A stretch of DNA of 64,000 nucleotides from Novosphingobium sp. IK01 (GTDB taxonomy: Bacteria > Pseudomonadota > Alphaproteobacteria > Sphingomonadales > Sphingomonadaceae), in NCBI RefSeq assembly GCF_033242265.1, contig NZ_BTFW01000001.1, positions 1,054,001 to 1,118,000 on the forward strand. Reading direction: 5' to 3'. Under the pieces are notes generated by a model. That model ran no database searches and had not been told where the DNA came from. It saw nothing but the letters and a program-made list of their open reading frames with translations. Position numbers and translations under genes: made by a program. Positions 9,926 through 18,351 of the stretch are shown one piece after another (positions within the stretch are counted from its first letter, which is position 1; each line of letters begins with the position of its first letter).

Positions 9926-10051
9926 GATTGCCCTTCAACGCCGCCCATTGCGGCTATTTTCACCCCTTACCAAGGCGCGTGCCGATTACGAGCGTTTGGC
10001 CGCGCGCTTTGCAATGTTTTACGTCCCGCTTCGACACGCCCGGAACCACGT

Positions 10052-10921
10052 TCAGAACCACAGGCGGATGCCCGCCAGCGCCCGCAGGGCGGTCGGATCA
10101 TCGCCCGAGGCGCGCATCAGCCGGGCCGAGCGGCCCCCGCGGGTTTCCCAGTTCACCCCGACATAGGGCGCAAACTCGCGGGCGATCTCGTAGCGCAGAC
10201 GCAGGCCCAGTTCGGCCCGGCCCAGCCCGGCCCCGGTGCGCAGTTCGGGCATGTCCTGTGCTGAAAAATCCAGTTCGGCGCGGGGCTGGAGGATCAGGCG
10301 CTGGGTGATCCGCTGGTCATAGCTGCCTTCCAGCCGCGCGGTCACCTCGCCCTTGTTCGAGATGAACAGCGAGCCCTCGACATCGAACCAGTAGGGCGTG
10401 ATCCCCTCGATGGTCAGCGCGGCATGGGTGCGATGGGGGCCCCACCCCAGATCCTGACGCACACCGGCCCGCACGTTGAACCAGGGATCGAGCGCGTGGA
10501 GCCAGCCGACCTGAATTTCGGCCCGCTCGGCCTTCTCGCCTGCGAGGCCCTCGCCCTCGGATTCGATGGCGAGGCGGTTCACGTCGCCGCCCCACCAGCC
10601 CTTGACGTTCCAGGCATAGCCCTGCGGGTTTTTGCCGGTTCCGGGGCGCCATTCGGCCTGATCGATCAGCAGCATCGAGAACGGCATGCCGCCCGCATCG
10701 TGGATCGTGGCCTTGCGCGCGCGGGCCATGATCGCCGGATCGAAAATGGCATCGGCAGCGTGATCGGCGGGGATCGGCGGGGGAGAGGCTTCCTCGTCCG
10801 GCGAGGAAACCGGCGCGGCGTGATCATGCATAGTGCCCGGCATATCGGCCATTTGGGCCAGGGCCGGGCCTGCCGTGCCGGCCATGGTGACCAGCACTGC
10901 TGCGAAAAGACGCATGCTCAT
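10052..10921 (-). CDS. copB: CopB, outer-membrane copper resistance protein
   Basis: CopB/PcoB family proteins are outer-membrane beta-barrels that help move or sequester copper. The 289-aa product has a signal peptide (MSMRLFAAVLVTMAGTAGPA), a short Met/His-rich mature N-terminus (MADMPGTMHDHAAP) and a beta-barrel region with NVKGWWGGDVNR and a terminal aromatic (GIRLWF). It starts within the copA stop (ATGA overlap) and is the last gene of the cnrYXH-like/copAB operon. A 126-base gap separates it from the response regulator on the same strand. Confidence 0.93.
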   Translation of the reverse strand: MSMRLFAAVLVTMAGTAGPALAQMADMPGTMHDHAAPVSSPDEEASPPPIPADHAADAIFDPAIMARARKATIHDAGGMPFSMLLIDQAEWRPGTGKNPQGYAWNVKGWWGGDVNRLAIESEGEGLAGEKAERAEIQVGWLHALDPWFNVRAGVRQDLGWGPHRTHAALTIEGITPYWFDVEGSLFISNKGEVTARLEGSYDQRITQRLILQPRAELDFSAQDMPELRTGAGLGRAELGLRLRYEIAREFAPYVGVNWETRGGRSARLMRASGDDPTALRALAGIRLWF

Positions 10922-12738
10922 GCCGCGTTCTCCCCGGCGCGCACGGTCACCACGCGGAACATGCCGGTGTGCATGTGCAGCAGGACGTGACAGTGAAAGG
11001 CCCAGTCACCCAGCGCGCTGGCGGTCAGATCGAAACGGACCTTGCCGCCGGGCAGGACATTGACCGTGTGCTTGCGCGGCGCCTTGTCGCCCGCCCCGTT
11101 GACCAGTTCGAAGAAATGGCCGTGGAGGTGGATCGGGTGGGGCATCATCGTGTCGTTGATCAGCGTCACGCGCACGCGCTCGCCATGGCGGAACGAGATC
11201 GGATCGGGGTTCTCGCTCAGCTTTGCGCCGTCGAAGCCCCACATGTAGCGTTCCATGTTGGCGGTCAGGTGAAGGTCGAGGTGGCGCGTGGGCGCGCGGC
11301 GGTCTTCCGAGGGGACCAGCGCCCTGAGGTCAGCATAAGTCAACACGCGGTGATCGACCTGTTCGAGCCCGGTCGGACGATCGGCCAGACGGTCGATGGG
11401 CGCAGGCGCGATGGTTGCCACGCCCGGCCCCATGCGGATCGCGGGGGCCGCCAGCGACTTGTCGCGCATTTTCATGGTCATCGCGCCATGATGCGCGTGC
11501 CCGGAAGGCGGGGCATCTGATGGAGCCGAAAGGTCGAGCGTGCCGCCCTCCATGCCCATCCCCCCCATGTCCATCCCGCTCATGTCCATGCCCATATCGC
11601 GCATGGTCAGCAGCGGGCGCTTGCGCAGAGGCACCAGCGGCGCGACCATGCCTGCCTGCGGGGCAAGCGTCGCGCGGCACAGGCCCGAGCGGTCGAGCGC
11701 CTCGGCGATGATCGCGACCGGCTCGGCTTTCGCCGGGCAGACGATCACGTCATAGGTTTCGGCAATGGCGATCTGGAATTCGTCGGTCTCGACCGGCTCG
11801 ACATCCTGCCCGTCGGCCTGGATCACCCGCATCGGCAGGCCGGGCAGGCGCACGTTGAAATGGGTCATCGCCGAGGCATTGATGAAACGCAGGCGCACCC
11901 GCTCGCCCGGCGTGAACAGCCCGGTCCAGTTCGCGTCCGTGTCGTGCCCGTTGATCAGGAACGTGTAGGCCGAGCCGGTGACATCGGAAATGTCGGTCGG
12001 GTCCATGCGCATGCGGCCCCATGCGAGGCGTTCCGACAAAGGCTGGTCGCGCCCGGCCAGCAGCCCGGCGAGCGTCTGCTTCTGGAAATTGTGATAGCCG
12101 CCCATCTGCTTGAGCCGCTTGAGCAGGACATGGGGGTGAACCGGGCTCCAGTCCGAGAGCATGATCACATGCTCGCGGTCATAAGGCTGCGGCTCGGGCC
12201 CGGCCGGGTCGATCACGATGGGGCCCAGCAGGCCCATGGCCTCCTGCATGCCGCTGTGGCTGTGGTACCAGTATGTCCCGGCCTGCCGGACGGGGAAGCG
12301 ATAGTCGAAAGTCTGCCCCGGCGCGATGCCCGGAAAGCTGATCCCCGGCACCCCGTCGAACTGGAACGGCACGAGCAGCCCGTGCCAGTGGACCGAGGTA
12401 TCCTCGCCCAGCGTGTTGCGCACCGACAGGCACACATCCTGCCCCTCGCGCAGGCGGATCAGCGGGCCGGGCATCGTGCCATTGGCGGTGACCGCATGGC
12501 CCATCCGCCCGTTGATGCGAACAGGGGTGTGCCCGATGGCCAGCTCGATCCGTTCGCCCGAAAGCACGCCCGGCGCTTGGTTCGAAGGCGCCGCCCCCAT
12601 CATCGCACCATGGGCGCCGCCTTGCGCCCATGCGGGGAAGGCCCCGCCCAAACTGGCGCCCAGCCCGGCCAGCAGCGTGCGCCGGTCAAGGCGAAGGGGC
12701 GACAGGCGCGGTCGGGCTTTGGGGCTTTGTTCAGGCAT
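10918..12738 (-). CDS. copA: CopA, periplasmic multicopper oxidase
   Basis: CopA/PcoA-type multicopper oxidases bind and oxidise Cu(I) in the periplasm. The 606-aa product carries a Tat signal (DRRTLLAGLGASLGG), three cupredoxin domains with the copper motifs HWHGLLVPF, YWYHSHSGMQ, HPIHLHGHFFEL and HCHVLLHMHTGMF, and a Met-rich segment (MGMDMSGMDMGGMGM) around residue 390 that probably binds extra Cu(I). It begins six bases after the ECF sigma gene, so copper export is in the same transcript as its regulators, and overlaps copB. Confidence 0.96.
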   Translation of the reverse strand: MPEQSPKARPRLSPLRLDRRTLLAGLGASLGGAFPAWAQGGAHGAMMGAAPSNQAPGVLSGERIELAIGHTPVRINGRMGHAVTANGTMPGPLIRLREGQDVCLSVRNTLGEDTSVHWHGLLVPFQFDGVPGISFPGIAPGQTFDYRFPVRQAGTYWYHSHSGMQEAMGLLGPIVIDPAGPEPQPYDREHVIMLSDWSPVHPHVLLKRLKQMGGYHNFQKQTLAGLLAGRDQPLSERLAWGRMRMDPTDISDVTGSAYTFLINGHDTDANWTGLFTPGERVRLRFINASAMTHFNVRLPGLPMRVIQADGQDVEPVETDEFQIAIAETYDVIVCPAKAEPVAIIAEALDRSGLCRATLAPQAGMVAPLVPLRKRPLLTMRDMGMDMSGMDMGGMGMEGGTLDLSAPSDAPPSGHAHHGAMTMKMRDKSLAAPAIRMGPGVATIAPAPIDRLADRPTGLEQVDHRVLTYADLRALVPSEDRRAPTRHLDLHLTANMERYMWGFDGAKLSENPDPISFRHGERVRVTLINDTMMPHPIHLHGHFFELVNGAGDKAPRKHTVNVLPGGKVRFDLTASALGDWAFHCHVLLHMHTGMFRVVTVRAGENAA

Positions 12739-12744
12739 GTCCGG

Positions 12745-13308
12745 TCATACGCGCGCGGCGGGGTCATCCCTCACCATCTGCTGCAATTTCTGCCGCGCGC
12801 GAGAAAGGCGCGTCTCGACGGCCTTTTCGCTGATGTCCAGAAGCTGGGCGACCTGTGCCTGCGGCATCTCCTCGACCGCGCGCAGCAGGAGGACCGAACG
12901 CAGGCCATCGGGCAGGCGGTCGATGGCGCGGCGCACGCGGGCCAGTTCGGCGCGGGCGGCTGCCTCGCTCTCGGGGCCCGGCGCGCTGTCGGCCAGCCCC
13001 ACGGCCTCGTCGATGGGGCGCGCGCGGAAGAAGAAGCCGCGCACCACGCGGCGGCGGTGCCAGTCGCGGCACTTGTTGAGCGCGATGCGCGCGATCCACG
13101 CGCGCAAGGGCCGCTGCGGATCATAACGCCGCAGCGCGAGAAAGGCCGCCACGAACGCCTCCTGCGTCAGGTCGAGCGCGGCGTCGGCATCGTTGACATG
13201 AAGGCGGACGAGCCGGTGAACCGCCTCGCGATGGCGCGCGACGAGCTGGCGACAGGCCTCCTGATCGCCCTCCAGCGCGGCCCCGACGAGGTCTGCGTCA
13301 CTGGTCAC
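12745..13308 (-). CDS. ECF sigma factor, CnrH-like
   Basis: This 187-aa sigma factor has region 2 (DLTQEAFVAAFLALRRYDP, then RAWIARIALNKCRDW) and region 4 (LPDGLRSVLLLRAVEEMP to AVETRLSRARQKL). The start is GTG at 13308. It is third in an operon after a 94-aa membrane anti-sigma-like protein and a 154-aa CnrX-like sensor, the same order and sizes as cnrYXH of Cupriavidus, where CnrH (191 aa) drives metal efflux genes. Here copA follows after six bases, so its targets probably include the copper genes, and perhaps copC and its own promoter. Confidence 0.9.
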   Translation of the reverse strand: MTSDADLVGAALEGDQEACRQLVARHREAVHRLVRLHVNDADAALDLTQEAFVAAFLALRRYDPQRPLRAWIARIALNKCRDWHRRRVVRGFFFRARPIDEAVGLADSAPGPESEAAARAELARVRRAIDRLPDGLRSVLLLRAVEEMPQAQVAQLLDISEKAVETRLSRARQKLQQMVRDDPAARV

Positions 13309-13325
13309 CCGCCCGGCAGCCCCGC

Positions 13326-13790
13326 TCAGCGGGTGGGCGCGGTCAGCGCCTCGACCATCGCGGCATCGAAGCGGGCGGCCTGATCGGCGCGCAACACGGC
13401 GCGCATGGCGAACAGATGCTGCAAGGTCTGCTTTTGCAGCAGGCCCATGGCCTGATGCGAGCGGTCGACCGCCCCGGCCACGCGCGGGCCATAGCCATGC
13501 TCGGTGCGGATCGCCTCGGCCAGTTGGCGATTGTCGGCGCGCATCGCCGCATCGGTCTGCGCGCGCTGGGCTTCATAGCGGGTTTCGAGCGCCGCGATCC
13601 GCGCCTGCTGCCCGGCATCGAGCGCAAGATCGTGGTGGATCAGCGTGTGAAAGCGGCTCTCCATCGGCGGCTCGGGCGCCAGCACCCGGCGCCCCGCCCA
13701 GGCCCCGGCAAAGGCCGCACAAAAGCCCAGCATGACCACCAGCAGCAGGAACACGCCCCGCCGCGCGAACAGAGCCCCCATGCCCGTCAC
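13326..13790 (-). CDS. CnrX-like periplasmic metal sensor
   Basis: This 154-aa membrane-anchored periplasmic protein belongs to the Metal_resist/CnrX family. One N-terminal helix (VFLLLVVMLGFCAAFAG) is followed by an all-helical domain. The candidate ligands H48, H52, E69, H125 and M129 match the Ni/Co ligands of Cupriavidus CnrX (H42, H46, E63, H119, M123) with a constant offset of six, so the metal site is likely intact. Metal binding would release the sigma factor from its anti-sigma. The start is GTG at 13790, overlapping the anti-sigma stop. Its copper-gene context raises the question of which metal it senses. Confidence 0.85.
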   Translation of the reverse strand: MTGMGALFARRGVFLLLVVMLGFCAAFAGAWAGRRVLAPEPPMESRFHTLIHHDLALDAGQQARIAALETRYEAQRAQTDAAMRADNRQLAEAIRTEHGYGPRVAGAVDRSHQAMGLLQKQTLQHLFAMRAVLRADQAARFDAAMVEALTAPTR

Positions 13791-14071
13791 CGCCCGCCCA
13801 TCAGCAAGGCCGAAGGCGCCATCGCCGGAACCCCGCCGAGCGGATCACCCCATTCGCTTGCCGAAGGATGCGCCCAGGGCCCCGTCACCCCGGTCGCCAG
13901 CCCCACGCCCAGCGCCAGCACCGCCACGAGGGCCAGGGCCCGGCCCGAAGCCGCCGCCCCGGCCCGGCGTTCGGCCAATCGGGCCAGCACGGCATCGTCG
14001 AGCCCGGCCAGTCGCGGCTCGCCCGGAACATCGCGCAGGCGGCCCAGGAGATCGTCCATTTCGTGTGTCAT
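13787..14071 (-). CDS. CnrY-like small membrane anti-sigma factor
   Basis: This 94-aa product has a cytoplasmic N-terminus with acidic and amphipathic character (MDDLLGRLRDVPGEPRL, then LDDAVLARLAERRAG), one transmembrane helix (about 48-68, ALALVAVLALGVGLATGVTG) and a short periplasmic tail. CnrY of Cupriavidus is 95 aa with the same plan. The ATG at 14071 is preceded by a good ribosome-binding site (AGAGGTGG); the frame is open further upstream to 14248 but without gene-like sequence. Function is inferred from size, topology and position before the CnrX-like and sigma genes, not from a recognisable domain. Confidence 0.72.
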   Translation of the reverse strand: MTHEMDDLLGRLRDVPGEPRLAGLDDAVLARLAERRAGAAASGRALALVAVLALGVGLATGVTGPWAHPSASEWGDPLGGVPAMAPSALLMGGR

Positions 14072-14235
14072 GCCACCTCTCGTGAACCTGTCGTTCCGTG
14101 TCCTACGCAGGCCGCCGTGCCATCCCTCGCCCCGCACCGTGCAATTTTTTATGAGGCAAGGCCAAGGGATCGAGCGACGGGCCGCGTAGTTGACGACCAT
14201 AAGCCTGTTTTCGCGCTTCTGAAGGATTCCTGCCC

Positions 14236-14631
14236 ATGCCCCGGCCATTTGCCAATCTGCTTCTTGCTTCCGGCCTGCTCGCCGCCAGCCCCGCGCTGGC
14301 CCCGGCAGCGCTGGCCCATGTCGCGCTGGTCGAGGCCAGCCCTGCCGCGCAGAGCGAAGCGTCCGACGTGCGCCAGCTCTCGCTCGGCTTTTCCGGCCCG
14401 CTGGTCGACAGGCTCTCGGGGCTGGACCTCGCGATGACCGGCATGCCCGGCATGGCCCACCACGCGCCGATGAAGGTGACCGGCTTCCAGACCACGCTGG
14501 CCAACGAGAGCAAGACCCTGCTGGCCACCCTGCCCCGCGCGCTGCCGGCCGGAACCTATCATGTCGCCTGGCATGTCGTGGGCGCCGATACCCACCGGGT
14601 CGAAGGCGGTTTCGACTTCACCGTGAAGTAG
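14236..14631 (+). CDS. copC: CopC-type periplasmic copper-binding protein
   Basis: CopC proteins bind Cu in the periplasm and deliver it to a partner. The 131-aa product has a signal peptide ending ALA, then HVALVEASPAAQSE, whose first residue His is the usual N-terminal Cu(II) ligand, a Met-containing loop (MTGMPGMAHHAPM) and the C-terminal HVVGADTHRVEGGFDFTV block. It is divergent from the anti-sigma/sensor/sigma/copAB operon with 164 bases between, and its 3' end overlaps the convergent anti-sigma gene by 14 bases. No copD follows. Confidence 0.93.
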   Translation: MPRPFANLLLASGLLAASPALAPAALAHVALVEASPAAQSEASDVRQLSLGFSGPLVDRLSGLDLAMTGMPGMAHHAPMKVTGFQTTLANESKTLLATLPRALPAGTYHVAWHVVGADTHRVEGGFDFTVK

Positions 14632-15388
14632 GCGGCGGGGCGGCTGTCCAGCCCCGCGCGCGCGCGGCGCGTTCGGCGGCGGGATCGAGCGCCCCGCCCA
14701 CGGCCATGTCCTGCATCGCGGCCATCAGCTTCGGGTCTGTGCTGCCCGCCTGGCGATAGGCGCCTTCCTGCGCCGTCACGCCGGGGAACCGGCGTTCGAG
14801 GCGCCAGCCATGGGCATCGTGGCAGGCAATGCCCGAGGCCTGGCTTCCGGCAAAGCCACGGCAGACCGCGCCCGTTGCATCGGCAAAGCTGAGCAGGACT
14901 TGCGGGCCGCTGCCCCCCTGCTCGCCCGACAGGCGGCTGTCGAGCGCCTGCGCCAGTTCGGGGGCGGCATAGTTTGACGCAGGCACTATCGCGGGCCGCC
15001 CGATCACCACGGCCAGCGCCACACAAGCGGCCAGCGCGATCCCCGCCCCCACGGCCCAGCGCGGGCGCGCGCGGGCCTTGCTCACGGGCTCCGGGTTCGG
15101 GGAGCGTGCCTCGCGTTCGCGGCGGCGCGCGCGGGCGGTCTCGATAGAAACAACGGTTGCCGTTTGCGGCGCAGGCGGGGCCTTGAGCGCGCGCGTCAGG
15201 CTTTCGGGCAGCGTCTCTTCGAGGATCGGCGCGAAATGGGCGACAAGCCGCGCGCGCAGGGCGCGGTGGGTGGCGACCTCCTGTGCCAGCGCCGGGTCCT
15301 GCGCGAGGGCCTGCTCGACCATCGCGCGCTCGGCGCCGTCGAGCTGGTCATCGGCATAGGCCGCCAGCATCTCGGGCGATATGCTCAT
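14618..15388 (-). CDS. membrane anti-sigma factor of the second ECF system
   Basis: This 256-aa product starts MSISPEMLAAYADDQLDGAE, the usual helical anti-sigma N-terminus without zinc ligands. A transmembrane helix follows near residues 108-127 (WAVGAGIALAACVALAVVIG), then a periplasmic domain of about 125 aa with two Cys. The ATG at 15388 overlaps the sigma stop (ATGA). It should hold the sigma factor encoded just upstream until a signal reaches the envelope. A divergent subtilase gene is a candidate target or signal-processing partner. Confidence 0.85.
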   Translation of the reverse strand: MSISPEMLAAYADDQLDGAERAMVEQALAQDPALAQEVATHRALRARLVAHFAPILEETLPESLTRALKAPPAPQTATVVSIETARARRREREARSPNPEPVSKARARPRWAVGAGIALAACVALAVVIGRPAIVPASNYAAPELAQALDSRLSGEQGGSGPQVLLSFADATGAVCRGFAGSQASGIACHDAHGWRLERRFPGVTAQEGAYRQAGSTDPKLMAAMQDMAVGGALDPAAERAARARGWTAAPPPTSR

Positions 15389-15981
15389 GCCGCTTCTCCC
15401 AGCAGGGCCAGCAGCGCGTCGCGCCCGCGCACCAGCCGCGAATTGAGGGTGCCGACCGGACAGCCGATGATCCCGGCGGCTTCCTTGTAGGACCACCCCT
15501 CGACCATGACCAGCAGGACCGCCTCGCGCTGCTCCTCGGGCAGGCGGGCCATCGCGCGGTCGATGTCCGAGAGCGCCACGCGCGCTTCCTGCCCGCCATC
15601 GGCGCCCACGCTCTCGCCAGCTTCCTCGTCCACGAAGGTCTGCCCCCGGCGCGTGGCGGCGCGGGCCTCGTCGATCCACAGATTGCGCATGATCCGGTAC
15701 ATCCAACTGTCCATCCGGGTTCCCTCCTGCCACTGGTCGCGGCTGCGCAAGGCGCGCTCCACCGTCATCTGGCACAAGTCGTCGGCCCTGGCCCCATCGC
15801 GGGTGAGGCCATGGGCAAAGCGGCGCAGGCGCGGCAAGAGCGCAAGCAACCCGCTTTCGAAAGCGTCCGGTCCCGCTTGATCTGTCTCACGATGGTCTGG
15901 CACGATCCGCAACGAGCCTTTGCCTTCAGGGTGAAAAAACGGGCCATGGATAGAACGGACGGCCTCGTCCGTTTCATCCAT
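15385..15981 (-). CDS. ECF RNA polymerase sigma factor
   Basis: This 198-aa sigma factor has region 2 (RRFAHGLTRDGARADDLCQ to MDSWMYRIMRNLWIDEAR) and region 4 (LPEEQREAVLLVMVEGWSY, then CPVGTLNSRLVRGRDAL). ATG at 15981 is chosen; the first ~38 residues precede the sigma domain, so a shorter start is possible. It is coupled to its anti-sigma gene and divergent from a secreted S8 peptidase, with about 30 bases between start codons, so both promoters must overlap. The stimulus is unknown. Confidence 0.9.
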   Translation of the reverse strand: MDETDEAVRSIHGPFFHPEGKGSLRIVPDHRETDQAGPDAFESGLLALLPRLRRFAHGLTRDGARADDLCQMTVERALRSRDQWQEGTRMDSWMYRIMRNLWIDEARAATRRGQTFVDEEAGESVGADGGQEARVALSDIDRAMARLPEEQREAVLLVMVEGWSYKEAAGIIGCPVGTLNSRLVRGRDALLALLGEAA

Positions 15982-16010
15982 AGAAAGTTCAAGCCCGCAG
16001 GGAAATGCCC

Positions 16011-17309
16011 ATGCCGCGTCCGTTATCGCCTGCAATCCTTCTTTCGCTCACCCTGCTGGCCGCGATGCCCGCACAGGCGCAGATCGGCGTGCCCGCGCTG
16101 CCCGGCGCGCTGCGCCCCGAGTTGCCATCCGGGCCGGGCGATCCGCTCGACACTTTGGGCGAGCGCCTTCAGGATGGCGCCGACGTCCTCGGCCAGACGG
16201 CCCGCCGGGGCACGCAGCGCCTGCGAGACAGCCTCGAACAGCAGCGCCGCGCGCGGCTGGACGCCCTCTTGCGCCAGAACAGGGCCCGGCTTGAGCCCGA
16301 CGCGGACGGCAACCCGGCGCGCAAGGGAGAGATCCTGCTGGTCGCGCCCGATCCGGCCACGCTCGCCAAAGCGGGCACGCTGGGCTTTGCGGTGGCGGGC
16401 GAGGAACGGCTCGATGCCCTTGGCCTTGCCGTCACCCGGCTGGCCCTGCCCCCCGGCCTGTCGCTCGCGCGGGCGCAGGCCCTGCTGCGCAAGGCCCTGC
16501 CCGATGCGACCCTCGCGCCCGACAACCTCCACTTTGCCGCGACGGCTTCTGCGCCAGCCTCTTCCCCGACAGCTCCGGGCTGGAGCCTGCCTCCGGTGGA
16601 CGTGGCCGTGGGAGTGATCGACGGCGCCCCCGGCGCGGCGGCTGGCACGCAGGCCATCGCCGGATTTGCCCCCGGAGCCCCCTTTCCCGGCGACCATGGC
16701 AGCGCGATGGTCTGGCTTTTGCACCGCGCGGGCGTGCGACGGGTGCTGGTGGCCGATGTGTTCGGCCAGTGGCTTTCGGGCACAGGCCCGGCGGGCGGCG
16801 ATGCGCTGGCCATCGCGCGCGGGCTCGACTGGCTGATCGGGCGCGGAGTGCGGGTCGTCTCGATCAGTCTGGTCGGCCCTGCCAATGCCCTCGTCGCACA
16901 GGCCCTGGGCGCCGCGCGGCAACGCGGGGCGGTGATCGTGGCGGCGGTCGGCAACGACGGCCCCGGCGCGCCGCCTGCCTATCCGGCCTCCTATCCCGGC
17001 GTGATCGCCGTCACCGGGGTCGACCGGCGCAACCGCGCGCTGATCGAGGCGGGCCATGCGCTCCATCTCGACTATGCCGCGCCCGGTGCGGACATGCGCG
17101 CGATGGATGCGCGCGGGCGCCTCGTGGGGGTGCGCGGCACGTCCTATGCGACGCCGCTCGTCGCCGCGCGGGCCGCCACGGCCATGGCCAGCCGGGGGGC
17201 CACGGCATCCATGGTGATCACCGCGCTCGACCGGGAAGCCATCGACCTTCCCCCGCGCGGGGCCGACGCGGCCTTCGGGCGCGGGTTGATCTGCACGATT
17301 TGTCGATGA
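16011..17309 (+). CDS. secreted S8 family serine peptidase (subtilase)
   Basis: The 432-aa product has a signal peptide (LSLTLLAAMPAQAQ), a long N-terminal region (about 20-190) with a basic coiled segment (QQRRARLDALLRQNRARLE) that may be an inhibitory propeptide, and a subtilase domain with catalytic Asp in VGVIDGAPG, His in GDHGSAM and Ser in VRGTSYATPLVAA. A second ATG six bases upstream (16005) is possible; 16011 is better spaced from GCAGGGA. It lies divergent to the ECF sigma/anti-sigma pair, so it may be part of that stress regulon or act on the anti-sigma periplasmic domain. Confidence 0.9.
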   Translation: MPRPLSPAILLSLTLLAAMPAQAQIGVPALPGALRPELPSGPGDPLDTLGERLQDGADVLGQTARRGTQRLRDSLEQQRRARLDALLRQNRARLEPDADGNPARKGEILLVAPDPATLAKAGTLGFAVAGEERLDALGLAVTRLALPPGLSLARAQALLRKALPDATLAPDNLHFAATASAPASSPTAPGWSLPPVDVAVGVIDGAPGAAAGTQAIAGFAPGAPFPGDHGSAMVWLLHRAGVRRVLVADVFGQWLSGTGPAGGDALAIARGLDWLIGRGVRVVSISLVGPANALVAQALGAARQRGAVIVAAVGNDGPGAPPAYPASYPGVIAVTGVDRRNRALIEAGHALHLDYAAPGADMRAMDARGRLVGVRGTSYATPLVAARAATAMASRGATASMVITALDREAIDLPPRGADAAFGRGLICTICR

Positions 17310-17445
17310 AATTCCAACGACATACATATTTTTCCTGAAAAATCGTCGATGCTGCGGGATTAAAGCCGGAAGGCCAGCCGTTGTCAGGGGCAAGAGGGAT
17401 GGACGCTCCGGCTCATCCCGCACCACTGACAGAAGGATGGATCCC

Positions 17446-18237
17446 ATGCGCACTTTTGCTTCGGCTTCGCTTCTCGCGCTTTCGGCCCTTACCCTTGCGG
17501 CGGCGCCTGCCCATGCCCAGTTGCTGGGGGGTGGCGGCCTTGGTGGGGGCCTTGGTGGAGCCATGGGCGGCATGATGGGCGGTTCGCTCAGCGGCACGCT
17601 GGGTGGCGGGCTCGATGGCAATATGCCGCTGGGCTCGACCCTCGACACGGTCCGCACGTCGGGCGAACGCACCAGCCACGCCGCTTCGGCCTCGGGGTCG
17701 AGCAGCGGAAGCACCCATGTCAACCGCCGCACCGGGCAGGTCCACGCCGATCGCAGCGCCAATGGCGCGGCCTCCGGCGCGCTGGGCCAGACGCTCGACA
17801 CGCCCCATGGCGCACTGGCCGCCAGCGGCGCGGGCAACGGTTCGGCGCAAGGCGCGGGCAGCCTCGACATGCAGGCCGTGGGCACCAACCAGCTCGCCGC
17901 CGCTGCAAGTCAGGCACGCAGCCGGGTGACCGACACCACCGGCGCGGCGCGGGATCGCCTTGCCACCACCGCGACGAGCGCCCGCGACCGGGCCACGACC
18001 ACGGCTGGCGCCACGCGCGACCGCCTCGCCACGACGGCTGGCGCGGCCCGTGATCGCGCCACCGGAACCGCGCAGGCCGGACGCGAGCAGATTGCCTCGA
18101 CCGCAGGCTCGGCCCGCAACCGTGCGGCCTCGGCCACCGGCGCGGCCACGTCGGCCCTGAACGGGGCGACCTCGGCAGCCAGCCTGAGCGGTTCGCTCGC
18201 CGCCCAGGGTTCGGCCAGTGGCTCGGCCACGCGCTGA
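17446..18237 (+). CDS. secreted alanine-rich protein with LEA-like 11-residue repeats
   Basis: I do not recognise a named family. The 263-aa product has a signal peptide ending AHAQ, a Gly/Met-rich segment (about 27-63), a Ser/Asn-rich middle, and from residue 153 to 240 eight consecutive 11-residue units such as TTGAARDRLAT, TAGATRDRLAT and TAQAGREQIAS. That period and composition resemble the 11-mer of group 3 LEA desiccation proteins (TAQAAKEKAGE type), with R/D in place of K/E. ATG at 17446 is placed after AGAAGG. It follows the subtilase gene on + and ends before a bidirectional terminator. Confidence 0.8.
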   Translation: MRTFASASLLALSALTLAAAPAHAQLLGGGGLGGGLGGAMGGMMGGSLSGTLGGGLDGNMPLGSTLDTVRTSGERTSHAASASGSSSGSTHVNRRTGQVHADRSANGAASGALGQTLDTPHGALAASGAGNGSAQGAGSLDMQAVGTNQLAAAASQARSRVTDTTGAARDRLATTATSARDRATTTAGATRDRLATTAGAARDRATGTAQAGREQIASTAGSARNRAASATGAATSALNGATSAASLSGSLAAQGSASGSATR

Positions 18238-18265
18238 CACCCCTGCCGATACCTTCGCGCCAACG

Positions 18266-18302
18266 AAAAACCCCGCGCATCGCGAAGATGCGCGGGGTTT
18301 TT
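18266..18302. terminator. bidirectional intrinsic terminator
   Basis: AAAAACCCCGCGCAT (18266-18280) pairs with ATGCGCGGGGTTTTT (18288-18302) around a 7-nt loop. With A- and T-runs on both sides it can stop the + gene ending at 18237 and the - fbp gene ending at 18352. Confidence 0.92.
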
Positions 18303-18351
18303 CCGTTTCAGCCGACGGGCCCGATCAGGCTCCAAAATCAGGCCCCAAAAA

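Noticed and set aside
10052..14631. Copper cluster as a recently acquired metal-resistance island
   Set aside because: No transposase, integrase, tRNA junction or change in base composition is visible at its borders.
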